The notes beneath the pieces were generated by a model. The model ran no database searches. It was not told where the DNA came from and was given only the letters and a program-made list of their open reading frames with translations. Shown here in pieces: positions 1 to 11,629 of a stretch of DNA of 64,000 nucleotides. The translations under genes were made by a program, and so were the position numbers. Origin of the DNA: Apium graveolens (taxonomy: Eukaryota > Streptophyta > Magnoliopsida > Apiales > Apiaceae); contig NC_133648.1 in assembly GCF_009905375.1 (NCBI RefSeq), positions 304,312,565 to 304,376,564 of the forward strand, in the 5' to 3' direction. Numbering within the stretch: position 1 is the first letter of the stretch; the number at the start of each line of letters is the position of its first letter.

Positions 1-680
1 CTGAATTCATGGACTTCATTAACTATATTGAGAAGATAGACATGGCTAGGATCAACAAGAAAAAATTGAGAAGGGAGTGGTCCTTTGTCTTTGACCCAAT
101 TGTTAGGGCATTCACATGCAGGAAAACTGGATATGACAATATATCAAGTATGGTGCAAAAACTGGTAACCTCAATAGCCTACAACAGACACTTAAATGTT
201 GGAAGCTTGATATTGAAAGAGCTAAGCACAAGGGTGACAATGCCTTTGGTAAGTAAATTTAAGAAGATTTTCTTTCCTAGAATTATTATGTCTACATAAA
301 ACATAATGTTAATGACATATATATGCTAGATGGTATTAATAGAAATGAAATAGGCATTTGTAAACAAGTGTCCAAATTTTATTTGGATCACTTAACACAA
401 AAAATCATATTAAAGTTAGGCTAAATATCACTGACTTTATGTTGGAGAAATTTAGAACCTATCCTTACCCTATGCCTGACATGAGAAGCAGTACAACTTC
501 AAGTTCAACTATGGCACGTGGTCCTATACTAGCACAAATGCAGGATTACCCACTGGTGCCTATCACAACTGCAGCCATTCCTTCACAACCAGTAGCTGGT
601 AGTTAACCAACTGCTTCAATCTCTCAAAAGGGTGTAGTTAGTAAAAGGAAGAGAAAGCAGCAAACCTTATTAGTTTTTAA
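1..680 (+). pseudogene. SIRE envelope-like ORF fragment, plus strand
   Basis: The first 96 codons from position 9 (starting MDFINYIEKIDMARINKKKL) closely match the middle of the minus-strand ORF at 1868-2974, sharing the stretch REWSF-FD-IVRAFTCRKTGYDNI. The similarity continues past the stop near 297 in shifted frames: an FRTYPYPMPDMR block near 450-485 and a lysine/arginine-rich tail near 640-660. It is the central part of the long third ORF of SIRE copia elements, missing both ends and broken by stops and at least one frameshift. The coding orientation is opposite to the neighbouring copy, so the two lie head-to-head by their 3' parts. No function is expected. Whether it belongs to SIRE-A or to another element is unknown because the window starts inside it. 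Confidence 0.75.
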
Positions 681-2974
681 TGATAGTAGTCTTTGTTCAT
701 CCAAGCATCAGAATTACCATCATATTCAGCTTCATTGACAATTTTAGCTTGTTGTTCTTGGACCTCTATCTGATAAGTGAGCATTATGGCTTGATAATCC
801 TGGTTGGACATGTCTGAAGCTAGTAGCTGTTGAGAGATTTGAGCAAGTCCAGATAGCTGATCAACTAGAAAATCATCTACAGTTGTTGGTTGAGCTTTAG
901 TTGCCTGTAACCATTGGGAGATGAGATGTGGTTGTTGTGGTTGAGAAGTAGAAGATTGATCTATTGGGTTGGAGGTGAATTGGAGTATATGTTTGGAACC
1001 ACCTGTGACTGAAGTCACAGTTTTACTCATAGATTGCTCTGTGGTTTTAACAGTTTGTTATTCCTCACTTATGGTGGGAACCCCCATTAGAATTGGAGGG
1101 AAGTTAGCTAGGTCACTTTCATTTACTCTAGCCTTAAACCCTTGCTCATTTTGCAGTGAGCTTGTACTTGAATGTGCTAAACTTGCCTCCCCTCTAGCAG
1201 GATTATTGGCAATTGAATTCCTAGCTTCAACTGTGAGTGCAATCTTAGCTAGGGTTTTGAGGGGAGTTGTTCCCCCAGCAGGAACCTCCAATTGAATTGG
1301 AGAGGATTTAGATACTTCCCCCTCAGGAGTACTAGCCTGAAACCTAATAACATGTGAAGGTTGATTTGCACATGAAGGTGCATTTGTGTCCATCACAGGG
1401 TCTTCAAGTAAAAACTGATGAAACCCTTGTAGTTTTGTTGGTGTCAACAAGGTCTACCCCAGCATGTAGTCTCTCACCAACTGATTGTGGGTCCTGGGTG
1501 GTGAGCACAGTTTCTAGTACCATGTCACTTGATATTGGCAACACTTGAGAGTTAGATTCAAATGTTTGACTATAAGATGAAGAAATTTTATAAATCAAAC
1601 TTTGAATCTCAGATTGGAGTATTGGCAACTCCCCCTGAGTAGAAGAGGGGGCTTCAAGTGATGTGCTCTCCTTGTGTGTGCCATCCTTATGTCTCCTTTC
1701 ATACACTTGAATTTGTTCAAGTGATGGTGCAGACTCTATACAGGGTGCATTAGGGTGAATGCTTTGTTCAATAGAGACACCCTATTAGGAGGATGCCCCT
1801 AGAGTCGGTTTTTGTGCCTCTTTTTGAACTACACCCTTTTGACAGGATGTAGAGGTGTCTTGAGTGGTCAGCTCAGTTTGTTTAGCCTTCTTTGTCTTTT
1901 TGACCAGGGTGACTCTTGTTTAGTTTGTTCCTCACCACTCCCATTTATTATTGCTAAGGTTTCCTGCTTTCTCTTCTTTTTACTCACTTCACCCTTTTGA
2001 GAGGATGAAGTGGTTGGTTTCCTAGCTTCTATTGGTATAGAATAAATTGTCTCAGTTTGTGAAGGCCCATGTTGGTTGTCCTGTGTTTGTACTTCTACAG
2101 GGTCAGGAGCCATTGTTGTACTAGAATTAACATTAGTTCTCATGTCAGGCATAGGGTAAGGATAAGTCTTAAATCTCTCCAACATGAATGGAGTGATTTT
2201 GAGACTCACACTTACCTTGTTCTTTATAGTAAGTGAACCAAATAAAATTTTTGACACTTGCTTATAATTGCCTATTTTTGTTCTATCTACACCATCAAGT
2301 AAATGAATATCTGCAACTTTATGGATTAAAGTAGACATTATAAACCTAGAAAAGAAAATTTCCTTACCTCTTGAAGACAAAGGCATAGTTAGCCTTGTGC
2401 CGAGCTCCTGTAGAATTAGCATCCCCACATTGATATGTTTGTTGTGAGTCATGGAGAATACTAATTGCTGAACTACACTAAAAATGTTATCATACCCTGT
2501 CTTTCTACATGTGAAAGCTCTCACAATAGAGTCAAATAAAAATGACCATTCCTTCCTCAAATTCTTCTTGTTGAGACTGGCCAAGTTGATCCTTTCACTG
2601 TAGTTGGTGAAGTCCATGAATTCTGCTAGTTCATCCTGAGTTGGAACCTCCATCAAATTTGCAGTAGGAATACCCAAGGCCATATTTACATCAGTTTCTG
2701 AAATTTCCACTTGTTGACCCTTAATAAAGCAATTAACCATCATGGAAGCAGTTTGGTCCTCATGCACTAATGTCCTTATCACAACTGTATTCCATAAATC
2801 CCATAGAACATCCAAATACATAACTGGATTTGCTGTTAAAGCACCTGCAAAATAAGTTTCAGAAAGAAACTTCACAAAACTCTTGAAAGAGTCAAGAGCC
2901 TGGTATGAATTAGTAAAAGTAAAGTAATCGGTGCCCTCCTTTGGGATTAAAGGTGTAACTGTATTTGATACCAT
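677..2974 (-). pseudogene. SIRE-A envelope-like ORF (third ORF), degraded
   Basis: A 368-codon open frame starts at 2974 (MVSNTVTPLIPK...) and closes at 1868. It continues as shorter open blocks at 1706-1404, 1450-1058 and 1030-677, so roughly 760 codons survive with several stops and frameshifts. The protein is hydrophilic, with a conserved N-terminal block (around residues 125-175 of the first frame, RKEWSFLFDSIVRAF) shared with the homologous ORFs at 1-680 and 51673-53523, followed by a low-complexity Ser/Thr/Gln-rich tail. Position after pol and homology to the other SIRE here identify it as the third, envelope-like ORF. No credible signal peptide or membrane helix is seen, so envelope is a positional name. 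The start is supported by the TATA box 139 bp upstream. Confidence 0.75.
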
Positions 2975-3112
2975 TGAAATAGTCTGATTTTGAGTGGGTA
3001 AGAAAAATTAGAGAGAAAAGGTTTGAAACGAGAGAGAGCGATTGAGAATTGGAAAAATTAGGTCAGTTAGAGTTCTCGAAGGCGTAAAGTGGTGTATTTC
3101 GAGATTTCTGGG

Positions 3113-3120
3113 TATTTATA
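3113..3120 (-). promoter_or_regulatory. TATA box of SIRE-A envelope-like ORF
   Basis: On the minus strand this reads TATAAATA. It lies about 139 bp upstream of the ATG at 2974, with an A-rich then CT-rich stretch between, as in a plant core promoter and 5' leader. The same arrangement precedes the envelope-like ORFs of SIRE-B and the Athila element in this window. Activity is inferred, not shown. Confidence 0.5.
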
Positions 3121-3123
3121 GTA

Positions 3124-3740
3124 AAATGTAAATGACTTATCGAGAACTAAAAATGGACGTTAGGAATTTGCTTATCGAGAAGTCATGTAAAGAAAATAGA
3201 TACATATCTATATGTCATTTTCCTGAAACTTATCGAGAACTAGAAAATGACTTGTCGAGATGTCAAATAAATACTCATTTTGTCCTGAATGGACTGAATT
3301 GTTCTCAAATTTTATTTTAATAAATCAAAATAAAATCAGAATGAATTTAATCAAAAGTATCAGACAAAAAACAATTTATTAAATAAAAGTATTTTAGTGT
3401 GACTTAAAGATAAGTTTAAATTAAACTTGTAGAGAACTCATATTGGATTACTCGAGAACTCTAGAATACTTATCGAGAAGTCATAAAGTGACTTATCGAG
3501 ATGTCCATTCGAGAAGTCTAGTATTGACCTTATTCGAGAAGTCAATCGAGAAGTCATAATACCTTATCGAGATGTCCACGAGAAGTCAAATAAAGACTTA
3601 TCGAGAACTCTATCGAGAAGTCAAAATGACTTATCGAGATGTCTTACTCAGGAAGTCCAAGACTGACTTATCGAAAACTACTTCGAGAAGTCTCAAAATG
3701 ACATATCGATAAGTCATTTATATTTATCGAGAACTCAGTT
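3124..3740 (-). repeat. TCGAGAAGTC/TCGAGAACTC motif array in SIRE-A pol-env spacer
   Basis: About 18 copies of a short motif (TCGAGAAGTC, TCGAGAACTC, TCGAGATGTC and variants), usually preceded by CTTA, lie at irregular 15-60 bp spacing, all in one orientation. On the element's coding strand they read GAGTTCTCGATAAG. The same motif occurs in the SIRE-A LTR at 36060-36480 in the opposite orientation. Irregular spacing and partial degeneracy exclude a simple tandem satellite or CRISPR. Clustered short and palindromic motifs are known for Sirevirus non-coding regions; protein binding is only an inference. Confidence 0.8.
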
Positions 3741-3960
3741 CTCTATATACTTTTGCTGCTTTTTAGATCTATCTTTTATTAACTTCATATATTGACAATA
3801 CGAATTAACAAACAGATAGTTTACTTTGAATTTTTAGAAAATTCCAAGTTTGAAAATAGGTAAAATGAAAAATAAATATGCAAAGAAATCTGAAATATTT
3901 TTATAATTCATATTTCTGTTAATTTCCAATTAAATCAAATTAATTTTGATTTACTAGAAA

Positions 3961-4721
3961 TTAATCTGCTACACAACATTTAGCTGAGTTCTTTCCTTTA
4001 GGATGAAGAATTAACATTCCAATTTCACCTACAAGTCTAGTGAAAGTTACTTCATCCAAAGGTTTAGTAAAAATATTAGCTAATTGTTTTTCTGTGGGAA
4101 CAAAAATTAGCTCAATGGTACCATTTGCATCATATTCTCTAATAAAATGGTACCTTACATCAATGTGTTTTGTTCTTGAATGATTAATTGGATTAGCAAT
4201 AATGGATATAGCACTAGTTTTGTCACACATAATTGGGATTTTATGTAACACTAGGCCATAATCCATTAGCTGATTTCTAATCCAAAGCACTTCAGCACAG
4301 CAACTTCCAGCAGCTATGTATTCAGCCTCAGCTGTGGAAGTTGCTACATATTATTGTCTCTTCCTATACAAGGATACAAGTCTTTGTCCAATAATTGACA
4401 GCTTCCACTAGTGCTCTTTCTGTCAACCCTGCATCCAGCAAAATCTGTATCTCTATATCCAACAACTTCAAAACCTGTTCCTCTAGGATACCATAATCCC
4501 AAGTTTGGAGTTCCCTTCAAATATATGAAAATGCTCTTTACAACCATCAAATATGATTCCTTTGGATTGGCTTGAAATCTTGCACACAGACATGTTGCAA
4601 ATATAATATCTGGTCTACTAGCAGTTAAATACAGCGAAGATCCGATCATTCCTTTAATTTGAAATGTCTACACTTTTTCCTTTCTTATCTTCATCCAACT
4701 TAGTAGCTGTAGACATAGGTG
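3961..4721 (-). pseudogene. SIRE-A pol, C-terminal part: end of RT and RNase H
   Basis: Reading down from the TSD at 4722-4726, the frame resumes exactly where the copy at 24572 stops. It gives the GSSLYLTASRPDI and YLKGTPNLGLWYP blocks, then RNase H with GYRDTDFAGC-VDRKSTSGSC, and a final block CDKTSAISIIANP...DVRYHFIREY...ANIFTKPLD ending at 3961. These are the standard copia RNase H landmarks. A base is lost near 4660 and the frame is broken again around 4340-4350. The homologous region of SIRE-B is 48190-48917. Non-functional. Confidence 0.85.
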
Positions 4722-4726
4722 TAGAT

Positions 4727-6204
4727 TGTTAGGTGGCATTTATGACACTTTATTACGCTCCGTAAAACTTTGAATTGGTGTTTTTTACTCAAGTTGCTAG
4801 TGTTTTTAACGTGTTTTTGTAGTGTTTTTGCATTTCAGGCATTTACCAGGTAACCAGGTGAATAAGCATGGTTTTAGTGCTAATTTGGTGTTAGGATGGT
4901 GTCCAGAATAAAAGCTCATGAAAAGACCAACTCAAATCAGCAAGAAAGGAAGAAGTCAGGAAGTTTTTACAGAGGCACAGTGCGCCAGTGCTGAAAAAGT
5001 GCGCGGCCGCGCCAGGAAGGAAGAATGTCAGTGCGGCCGCGCGCTAAATGTCAGTGCGCCCGTGCTGAAGCAGCGCGCGGCCGCACCAGATCTAGAAAAG
5101 AAAATTATGTTTCTATTCTGATTTTGATCCAGAAGACTTCTACTTTGCATGGGCTGCTATATAAACATAATTTAAGGTCATTTTTCATAAGGAGACGTAC
5201 CAGAGCTTAAGGAGAAGGCGTAAGAAGACTGTAGAGCACAAATCAACCAAGGTGAAGAAGATCTAGTTTATATTTATGATTCTTTGTTTTAAGTTGTAAC
5301 TTTGGATGCTAGTTTTCTTATTCGTGAACCTTTACTCTTGTTTCGTACTTGGTTTTATTAAGTATAAAGACTATGTTTATTATACCATGCTTTCATCAGA
5401 ACCCACGTTGATGATGAGTCCGATTATGGGCTAATCATTATTGTGGGGTTCTAACAAATTTATTATTGATTTCTTTAGTTAATTCATTTCGATGCCTTAG
5501 TGTGTGGTGATTATATGATAACCTAGTTTTGGTTGTGCTTATTCGTCTTATGAGCGTCGCGAACTTATAAGATAGTTTGGTAATCTTTAATGAAGCGAAA
5601 GTGAATTTAAGGGTTTAGAACTTGCCATGCTAGCATAGGTTCATGTATTTGTTATACATGATTTGTAGGTAATTTTAACCATCTTACTTGCCCTATATAA
5701 TCACGAGAGATAACTTGTGCATTAAACCGTTATGTTATCAAATTCTATAGACATATAGGGTCTCAATATAATTGGTATCTATTCAGCTTCTATCTCTTTT
5801 GTGGATGTCTGGTAGTATGGTATTCGTACAACGAAAGTTCGCATTTATCAGTTTCGTGTTATCTAGATTAGTTTCATCACCATTACATGCTAAGGTTAAG
5901 AATGAAAAGGCTATTGAATGAAGTATTTAATGAAGTTAGAATCCCATGTTTGTGTCATATATTATTCAAATCTCTTTAATCTCTTAGCTTATGTTCTTTA
6001 GTATAATCTCTTAGTTAAGTGTAGTATAAATAATCTCAAATTATTAATCATCTTAGCATTAGATAATAACCATATCATTGGTGCATAAGTGCATATTTTT
6101 AAATTAACCAAAGAGTCCCCGTGGGAATGAACTAGAATTTATTCTATACTACTTACGAACGCATATACTTGCGTGTATTATTAGCACGTGTTAACGTTCT
6201 AACA
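4727..6204 (+). repeat. Athila-type 5' LTR
   Basis: This 1,478-bp LTR begins TGTTAGGTGGCATTTATGAC and ends GTTCTAACA. It aligns along its length with 23169-24566 and, more distantly, with the solo LTR at 33916-35386. It is 80 bp longer than its partner, mainly because of extra copies of a GC-rich unit (GCGCGGCCGCGCC-like) at 4980-5095. A conserved 55-nt hairpin lies at 5398-5452. The target duplication abuts the outer end. Confidence 0.9.
5398..5452 (+). other. Conserved LTR hairpin (Athila 5' LTR copy)
   Basis: Outer arms AGAACCCAC (5398-5406) and GTGGGGTTCT (5443-5452) enclose a second stem, GATGAT with AATCATTAT. An inner stem AGTCC/GGGCT closes on the loop GATTAT. Equivalent hairpins lie at 23765-23819 (3' LTR) and 34592-34646 (solo LTR). 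The solo copy changes both sides of the inner stem at two positions. Function unknown; a transcript structure is possible. Confidence 0.55.
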
Positions 6205-6210
6205 AGTTTT

Positions 6211-6228
6211 TGGCGCCGCTGCCGGGGA
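6211..6228 (+). other. Primer binding site, Athila element
   Basis: TGGCGCCGCTGCCGGGGA starts six bases after the 5' LTR end. This is the familiar primer site of plant Athila/Tat gypsy elements, complementary to the 3' end of a tRNA (tRNA-Asp is usually named for this lineage). It fixes the LTR boundary and the element strand. Confidence 0.85.
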
Positions 6229-6345
6229 CTTCGGTGTTAATTTTTACTTTATGTGTTTGTCATCTTTGGTCGTTAAAGTTCAGTGACTCGGACATTGTTA
6301 CTTACTTAATTCCTTGTCACTTTTCAGGTACTCTGGAGAGCGTGT

Positions 6346-8541
6346 ATGCATACGTGTTCTCGATCTCGTAAGAGGACACTGGATCAAGCTGAGGAAGAAG
6401 TTGTAGTCGAGGAGAAAGTTGAAGAAGAGATCTTAGCTGAGAAAGAAGAAGAGGCTCTTATTGCAATGGGAGAACCAGAAGTGAATCTAAAGGCTTTGAT
6501 GGACTACTCTCAACCGAAGACCGATGATATTCAGTCTAAAATTGTTAGACCAGCCATCTCGGCTAATACCTTTGAGATCAAGTCGAGCACAATTCAGATG
6601 ATACAGAACTAAGTTCAGTTTGGGGGTTCTCCGACAGAAGACCCCAACATGCACATCGGAGATTTCATCGAGATCTGTGACACTTTCAAGTTCAATGGAG
6701 TTTCTGAAGATGCTATTAAGTTGAAGCTTTTTCCATTCTCTCTGCGGGATAAAGATAAGTGTTGGTTACATTCTTTACCGCCAGGATCTATCACCAAATG
6801 GGAGGATCTTTCTCAGAAGTTTTTAACCAATTTCTTTCATATGGCAAAGACTGTTGCAATCAGAAACGCACTGACTCAATTTGCTCAGAAATCTGGAGAA
6901 TCTTTATGCGATGCTTGGGATCGATATAAGGAGATGCTTAGGAAGTGTCCTTATCATGGGATGTCTGAATAAATGATCATTAACCATTTCTATAATCGTT
7001 TAGGTGCTACTTCTAGACCCATGCTTGATGCAGCATCAGCAGGAGCCTTGTGGGCTAAAAGCTACGATGAAGATTATGGATTAATTAAACTGATGGCTGC
7101 TAATGAATACCAGAATCCTACTCTGAGACTAACTCAGGGCAAGGTGGCAGGAATTCTGGAGTTGGATGCAGCTATTGCTATAACTGCTCAACTTAAGGCT
7201 TTAACGATGAAGGTGGATTCTCTGTCTAATTATAGAGTTATTAAGATCTCTAGTGTCTGTGAGCTTTGTGTTGGTGCCCATGAGACTGATCAGTATTCCA
7301 TTTCTAGTGAATCAGCTAAGTTCGTGAGCAACTTTCAGAGGTCGCACCAATCTGTATCAGTCACCTATCATCCTAACAATCGCAATCATCCTAACTTTAG
7401 CTGAAGCAACACTCAGAATGTGGTTCAGCAGCCTTATCAGCAGTATCCAGCAAAGCAGTACAACCCCCCTGGTTTTCAACAACCGTAATATGTACCAAGG
7501 AAACAACTTCAGCTACAACAGTCGAATGAAAAATCTGAATTGGAGGAGTTGAGGCTCATGTGCAAGAGTCAAGCGGTTTTTATTAAGACCTTGGAAAATC
7601 AAATCGGACAAATTGCCAATGACTTGTTAAATCATCAACCTGGTACACTTCCTAGTGACACTAAAGTACCAGGAAATAGGGAAGCAAAGGAGCATGTAAA
7701 GGCAATTACATTGAGGTCTGGGAAGGTTGCGAATCCCGAACACTCTCAAGGTTCGGATGAAGAAGCTGTAGATGAGGAAGAAGTGCAGAAGGAAGCTGAA
7801 GTGGAACCAAGTAAGACTACTGTTGAACACATTCCTCCTGAGGGTAATATAGGGGAGAAATAGATTTATCCTCCACCTCCCTTTCCTAAAAGGCTGCAGA
7901 AGAAAAAGCTGGATAAGCAGTTTGAGAAGTTTTTAGAGGTGTTTAAGGAACTTCACATCAACATACCTTTCGCTGAAGCTCTAGAACAGATGCCTAGTTA
8001 TGTGAAGTTTATGAAAGGTATAATTTCTCGGAAAGTGAAGCTTGATGACTTAGAGATAGTTGCTCTCACGGAGGAATGCAGTGTTGTACTGCAACAGAAG
8101 TTACCTCTGAAGCTTAAAGATCCTAGAAGCTTCACAATTCCTTGCACCATTGGAAATGTGTCATTTGACAAATTTTTATGTGACTTGGGAGCTAGCATCA
8201 ATCTGATGCTTTTGTCTATATTCAAGAAGTTGGACTTACCTGATCCAAAGCCTACTTATATGACTCTGTAGCTGGCTGATCGTTCTATTACATATCCGCG
8301 AGGAATTGTTGAGGATGTTTTGGTCAAGGTGGATAAATTCATCTTTCAGGCTGATTTTGTAATTCTTGATTTCGAGGAGGATAAGAAGATTCCCATAATC
8401 TTGGGAAGACCTTTCTTGGCTACTGGCCGAACCTTGATAGATGTGCAGAAGGGTGAGCTCACCATGTGAGTCCTGGATCAGGATGTAACTTTTAATGTGT
8501 TCAATGTCATTAAATTCCCTATGAAAAATGAGGAGTACTTA
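6346..8541 (+). pseudogene. Athila gag and protease
   Basis: One reading frame runs through the region, interrupted by seven in-frame stops but apparently no frameshift up to about 8500. Gag has an acidic N-terminus and the nucleocapsid-type block MHIGDFIEICDTFKFNGVS...KLKLFPFSLRDK (about 6649-6760), typical of Athila Gag. A basic/proline part follows (YPPPPFPKR, 7870). The aspartic protease lies near 8160-8460: LCDLGASINLM with the DLGA active-site variant, then [16 protein letters not shown]. The stops fall at codons that are Gln, Trp or Arg in relatives as I recall them. The ATG at 6346 is the first after the primer site. Non-functional. Confidence 0.85.
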
Positions 8542-8559
8542 AAGGTGGAGTTGGTCGAT

Positions 8560-9446
8560 TCTGTGGTTACTTCAGAACTTGATCAATTGCTAAGGTCTGA
8601 TGCCTTAGAAAAGGCCTTGTTGGGGAATTCTGAAAGGATGATGAAGATGATGAGCAATTGAAATATCTGAATGCTTCTCCCTGGAAGAGGAAGATGGATA
8701 TGCCTTTTGAATCTCTTTGAATGGAGGAGCTGAACAAATCTCCAAAGGGCCTCAAGCCATCTATTGAGAAAGCTTCTATAATTGAGCTTAAACCATTACC
8801 TGAACACTTAAGGTATGCTTTTTTGGGTGATGCATCTACTTTGCCTGTTATTATTGCGTCTAACCTTTCAGGTAGTGATGAGGAAAAACTCTTAAGAATT
8901 CTGAGAGAGTTCAAATCAGCAATTGGATGGACGATAGCAGATATCAAGGGAATCGGCCCTTCTTATTGTATGCATAAAATTCTGTTAGAGGAAGGTAGGA
9001 AGCCTACTGTTGAGCAACAAAGAAGGCTAAATCCTATCATGTAAGAAGTTGTGAAGAAGGAAATTCTTAAGTGGCTGGATGCAGGGATCATCTATCCCAT
9101 TACTGATAGTTCTTGGGTGAGTCCAGTTCAGTGTGTTCCAAAGAAATGAGGCATCACAGTTGTTGCTAATGAAAAGAATGAGCTCATTCCTACTCGAACA
9201 GTCACGGGATGGAGAGTTTGCGTGGATTACAGGAAGCTGTAGAAGGCCACGAGAAAAGATCACTTCCCTCTGTCGTTTATTGATCAGATGCTTGATAGAT
9301 TGGCTGGGCATGAGTACTACTGTCTTCTGGATGGCTACTCGGGCTATTATCAAATTTGCATTGCTCCGGAAGATCAGGAGAAGACTATTTTCACTTGTCC
9401 ATTTGGTATTTTCACCTTTGAAGGGTTTTTTTTGGTTTATGTGGGG
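8560..9446 (+). pseudogene. Athila reverse transcriptase, N-terminal half
   Basis: From 8721 the frame gives the pre-RT linker (KSPKGLKPSIEKASIIELKP), then CMHKILLEEGRKPTVEQQRR, the start of RT. RT blocks follow in changing frames: WLDAGIIYPITDSSWVSPVQ, WRVCVDYRKL and YYCLLDGYSGYYQICIAPED, then TIFTCPFG. Stops after PIM, PKK and RKL plus frame changes near 9150-9250 inactivate it. Coding stops at the TSD (9442-9446) where the Angela-type copia element is inserted; RT resumes at 17915. Confidence 0.85.
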
Positions 9447-11067
9447 TGAAAGAGATATGTCCTAAGTCCAAATCATGTATGAGGATTTAGGAATAACTTT
9501 TATGTAATCTGTTTTGATTTCATTGATATTAATAAAAGACTTGTTTTGTTTTTACTGCGGGCTCTATCTATTTAAGTGTTTAAATAAGATATACCACAGT
9601 TTAAAGTAAAGCTTTTTATGGATTGTGATGAGATCATAATAATGAGACCTAAAAGATGATAACTCTAAACTTAAATAGTTCTTGGTCGTAGGATTACTAA
9701 CTGGTAATTAATAATCCGCAAAGATCGGTACATACTATGCTTGCTTCATTATGAAGGATGTCTGTTCTCATAGACATTTGTGTGGTGACACTATAGCTAG
9801 TATGTAGGTGCTTATTATAGAATAAGTTCACTGAACATGACTCACACAGTTGAACAACTGATGGAGTTCATTCACGTGTCAGCAGTTATTGACATAGTGA
9901 TAGTTGTACAAGTATCCTTAGACTTGAGGTCATCATAGTCATCTTGTGTACACTGAACTATGCTTTGGTTTAGTTCTTAGTCTCCAGGGACAATTATAAG
10001 GGCTCTACTGGGTATAGGAATTTGTACACGAAGATAGTGTATGTTCAATAAAGGATCTACCCCTTCCAGTGAAGGAAGAGAATGTTCAATGCTGATCCAC
10101 TTATGCTAGTTCAGGAATCTCTGGCCAGAGTGAATGAAATTAGAAAAGAGTTTCTAATTTACATTAAATAGAACTAAGCATAGTGAATGGGAAAGCAAGT
10201 GATTAAATAAGATAGGCTTGACACAAGTTCCATGCCTTATATTTAATCGTGACATTGTAGGGTAGAAGGAATTAATTGTACGGTAACTATTCACTGAATA
10301 GGTTCTTGGTATTCTAAGCAGTGAATTCGTATTATCCGGATAGTCGCGATATGCTGAGAAGTATCCCTCACGATGTAGAATAAATATGATTAATTAATTA
10401 ATCATATTTAACAAATTAGAGAATTTATATTATTATTTATTTCTACTACCGGCTTAATATTGAACCTACAGGGTCACACCATAAAAGAGAATGATTTAAT
10501 GGTGGAGGAATTAATTAATAATGGCCGATAATTATTTATTTATGAAATAAATAATTAATTGGAAAATTTAATAATTGATTAAATGAGATTTAATTAATTA
10601 TAAATTAATTAAGAAAAAGTTCTTAATATAATTAATTAAGAATTTAATTTTTGGAAATTAAATCAAGTGAGAGAATTATTTCTAAAGTGTTTAAAATGGA
10701 TTAATAATTAAAAGGTGTTTTAATTATTAGTGAGAATAATAAAGGGTTAATAATAATAATATTTTATGGGAAAAGTTTTTAGCTGAAAACTTTGCCTATA
10801 AATATACTATTATAAACCCTATTTTTTGCCTCAACCTAATAATTTACAAAACCCTAATTCTCTCCACCTCCTCCTCCTCCATTACATCGATTTCTTGGTG
10901 GATACCGGTGGAGTGCTTCACACTTGAGGAGCAGCTGCTAAGGATCTCCGCTCGTGGTTCTTGGATCGCTTTTAAAGGTTAGAAACGATCCCTCGATTTA
11001 AATCATGATCTGTATCAGATTTAATAAAAATGTTTTACCATGCTTCCGTGATAGATAAAATCCTACA
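9447..11067 (+). repeat. Angela-type 5' LTR
   Basis: The LTR is nearly identical to 16249-17909 apart from scattered substitutions and two length differences. One is an AT-rich stretch near 17230-17260 that is about 24 bp longer in the 3' copy; the other is near 17840-17860. A plausible promoter-proximal TATA stretch (GCCTATAAATATAC) lies at about 10794-10807. The LTR ends at CCTACA, directly before the primer site. Confidence 0.9.
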
Positions 11068-11080
11068 ATTGTATCAGAGC
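11068..11080 (+). other. Primer binding site, Angela-type element
   Basis: ATTGTATCAGAGC follows the LTR end directly. It differs by one base from the usual plant copia site TGGTATCAGAGC, complementary to initiator tRNA-Met. Its position confirms the 5' LTR boundary. Confidence 0.8.
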
Positions 11081-11586
11081 ATAGGTTGTATGCATATAGA
11101 TCTGTGATAAAAATTTCAGAATTTTATGTGCTTGTATGAATAAATTATGATTTTTACAAGTTATATCATGGATTAATTATGACTAATTAGAAATCGTTTC
11201 TCAGAATTATTTTGACTGTAGATCTGGGTTGTACAAGTGTTGTAGATCGTCTGGGTACTTTTTTCATAATTTTATGATGTATGGATTAATTGTTATGAAT
11301 TTTTGAAGTTGTTTTAATTAAATTCATAATTAAATAAATATATATATATAATCTGTAAAGTATATATATATATGTTTATGCTGCTGTGCTTTTAAAAGAG
11401 CACTGTTATGGTGTATTGATGGTGGCACGGAAAAGGAACGGCACGGTGTTCGAAAAAAGGTGGCGGCGGCGGCTGTTCAGAACAGGGGAAGGACCGCGCG
11501 TCTGGCGCGCGCGCGTGGGGCTCACGCCCTCGTGTGTCACGCGCGGCGCGTGTCAGACACGCGCGGGTCAACGGTCAGCCCTGTGT

Positions 11587-11629
11587 TGACGTCATGCTGA
11601 CGTCATCAGATGATATCATGCTGACGTCA
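11587..11629 (+). promoter_or_regulatory. Three TGACGTCA palindromes (bZIP/TGA-type sites)
   Basis: TGACGTCA occurs at 11587-11594, 11598-11605 and 11622-11629. This palindrome is the core bound by plant bZIP factors of the TGA class (as-1-like TGACG elements), often linked to stress or salicylate response. The sites lie downstream of the 5' LTR, within the leader, not upstream of the LTR TATA box. Regulatory activity is inferred. Confidence 0.45.

Noticed and set aside
969..1295. Plus-strand open frame opposite the SIRE-A envelope-like ORF
   Set aside because: It is the antisense shadow of conserved minus-strand coding sequence and has no recognisable domain.
3124..3740. Regularly repeated short motif resembling a CRISPR or satellite array
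   Set aside because: Spacing is irregular, motif copies vary, and the same motif occurs in the SIRE-A LTR. It is a motif cluster of the retrotransposon in a eukaryotic genome.
5405..5430. TTGATGATGAGTCCG in the Athila LTR looked like a hammerhead ribozyme core
   Set aside because: The required GAAA and cleavage-site helices are not in place. The sequence instead folds as a plain hairpin with compensatory change between copies.
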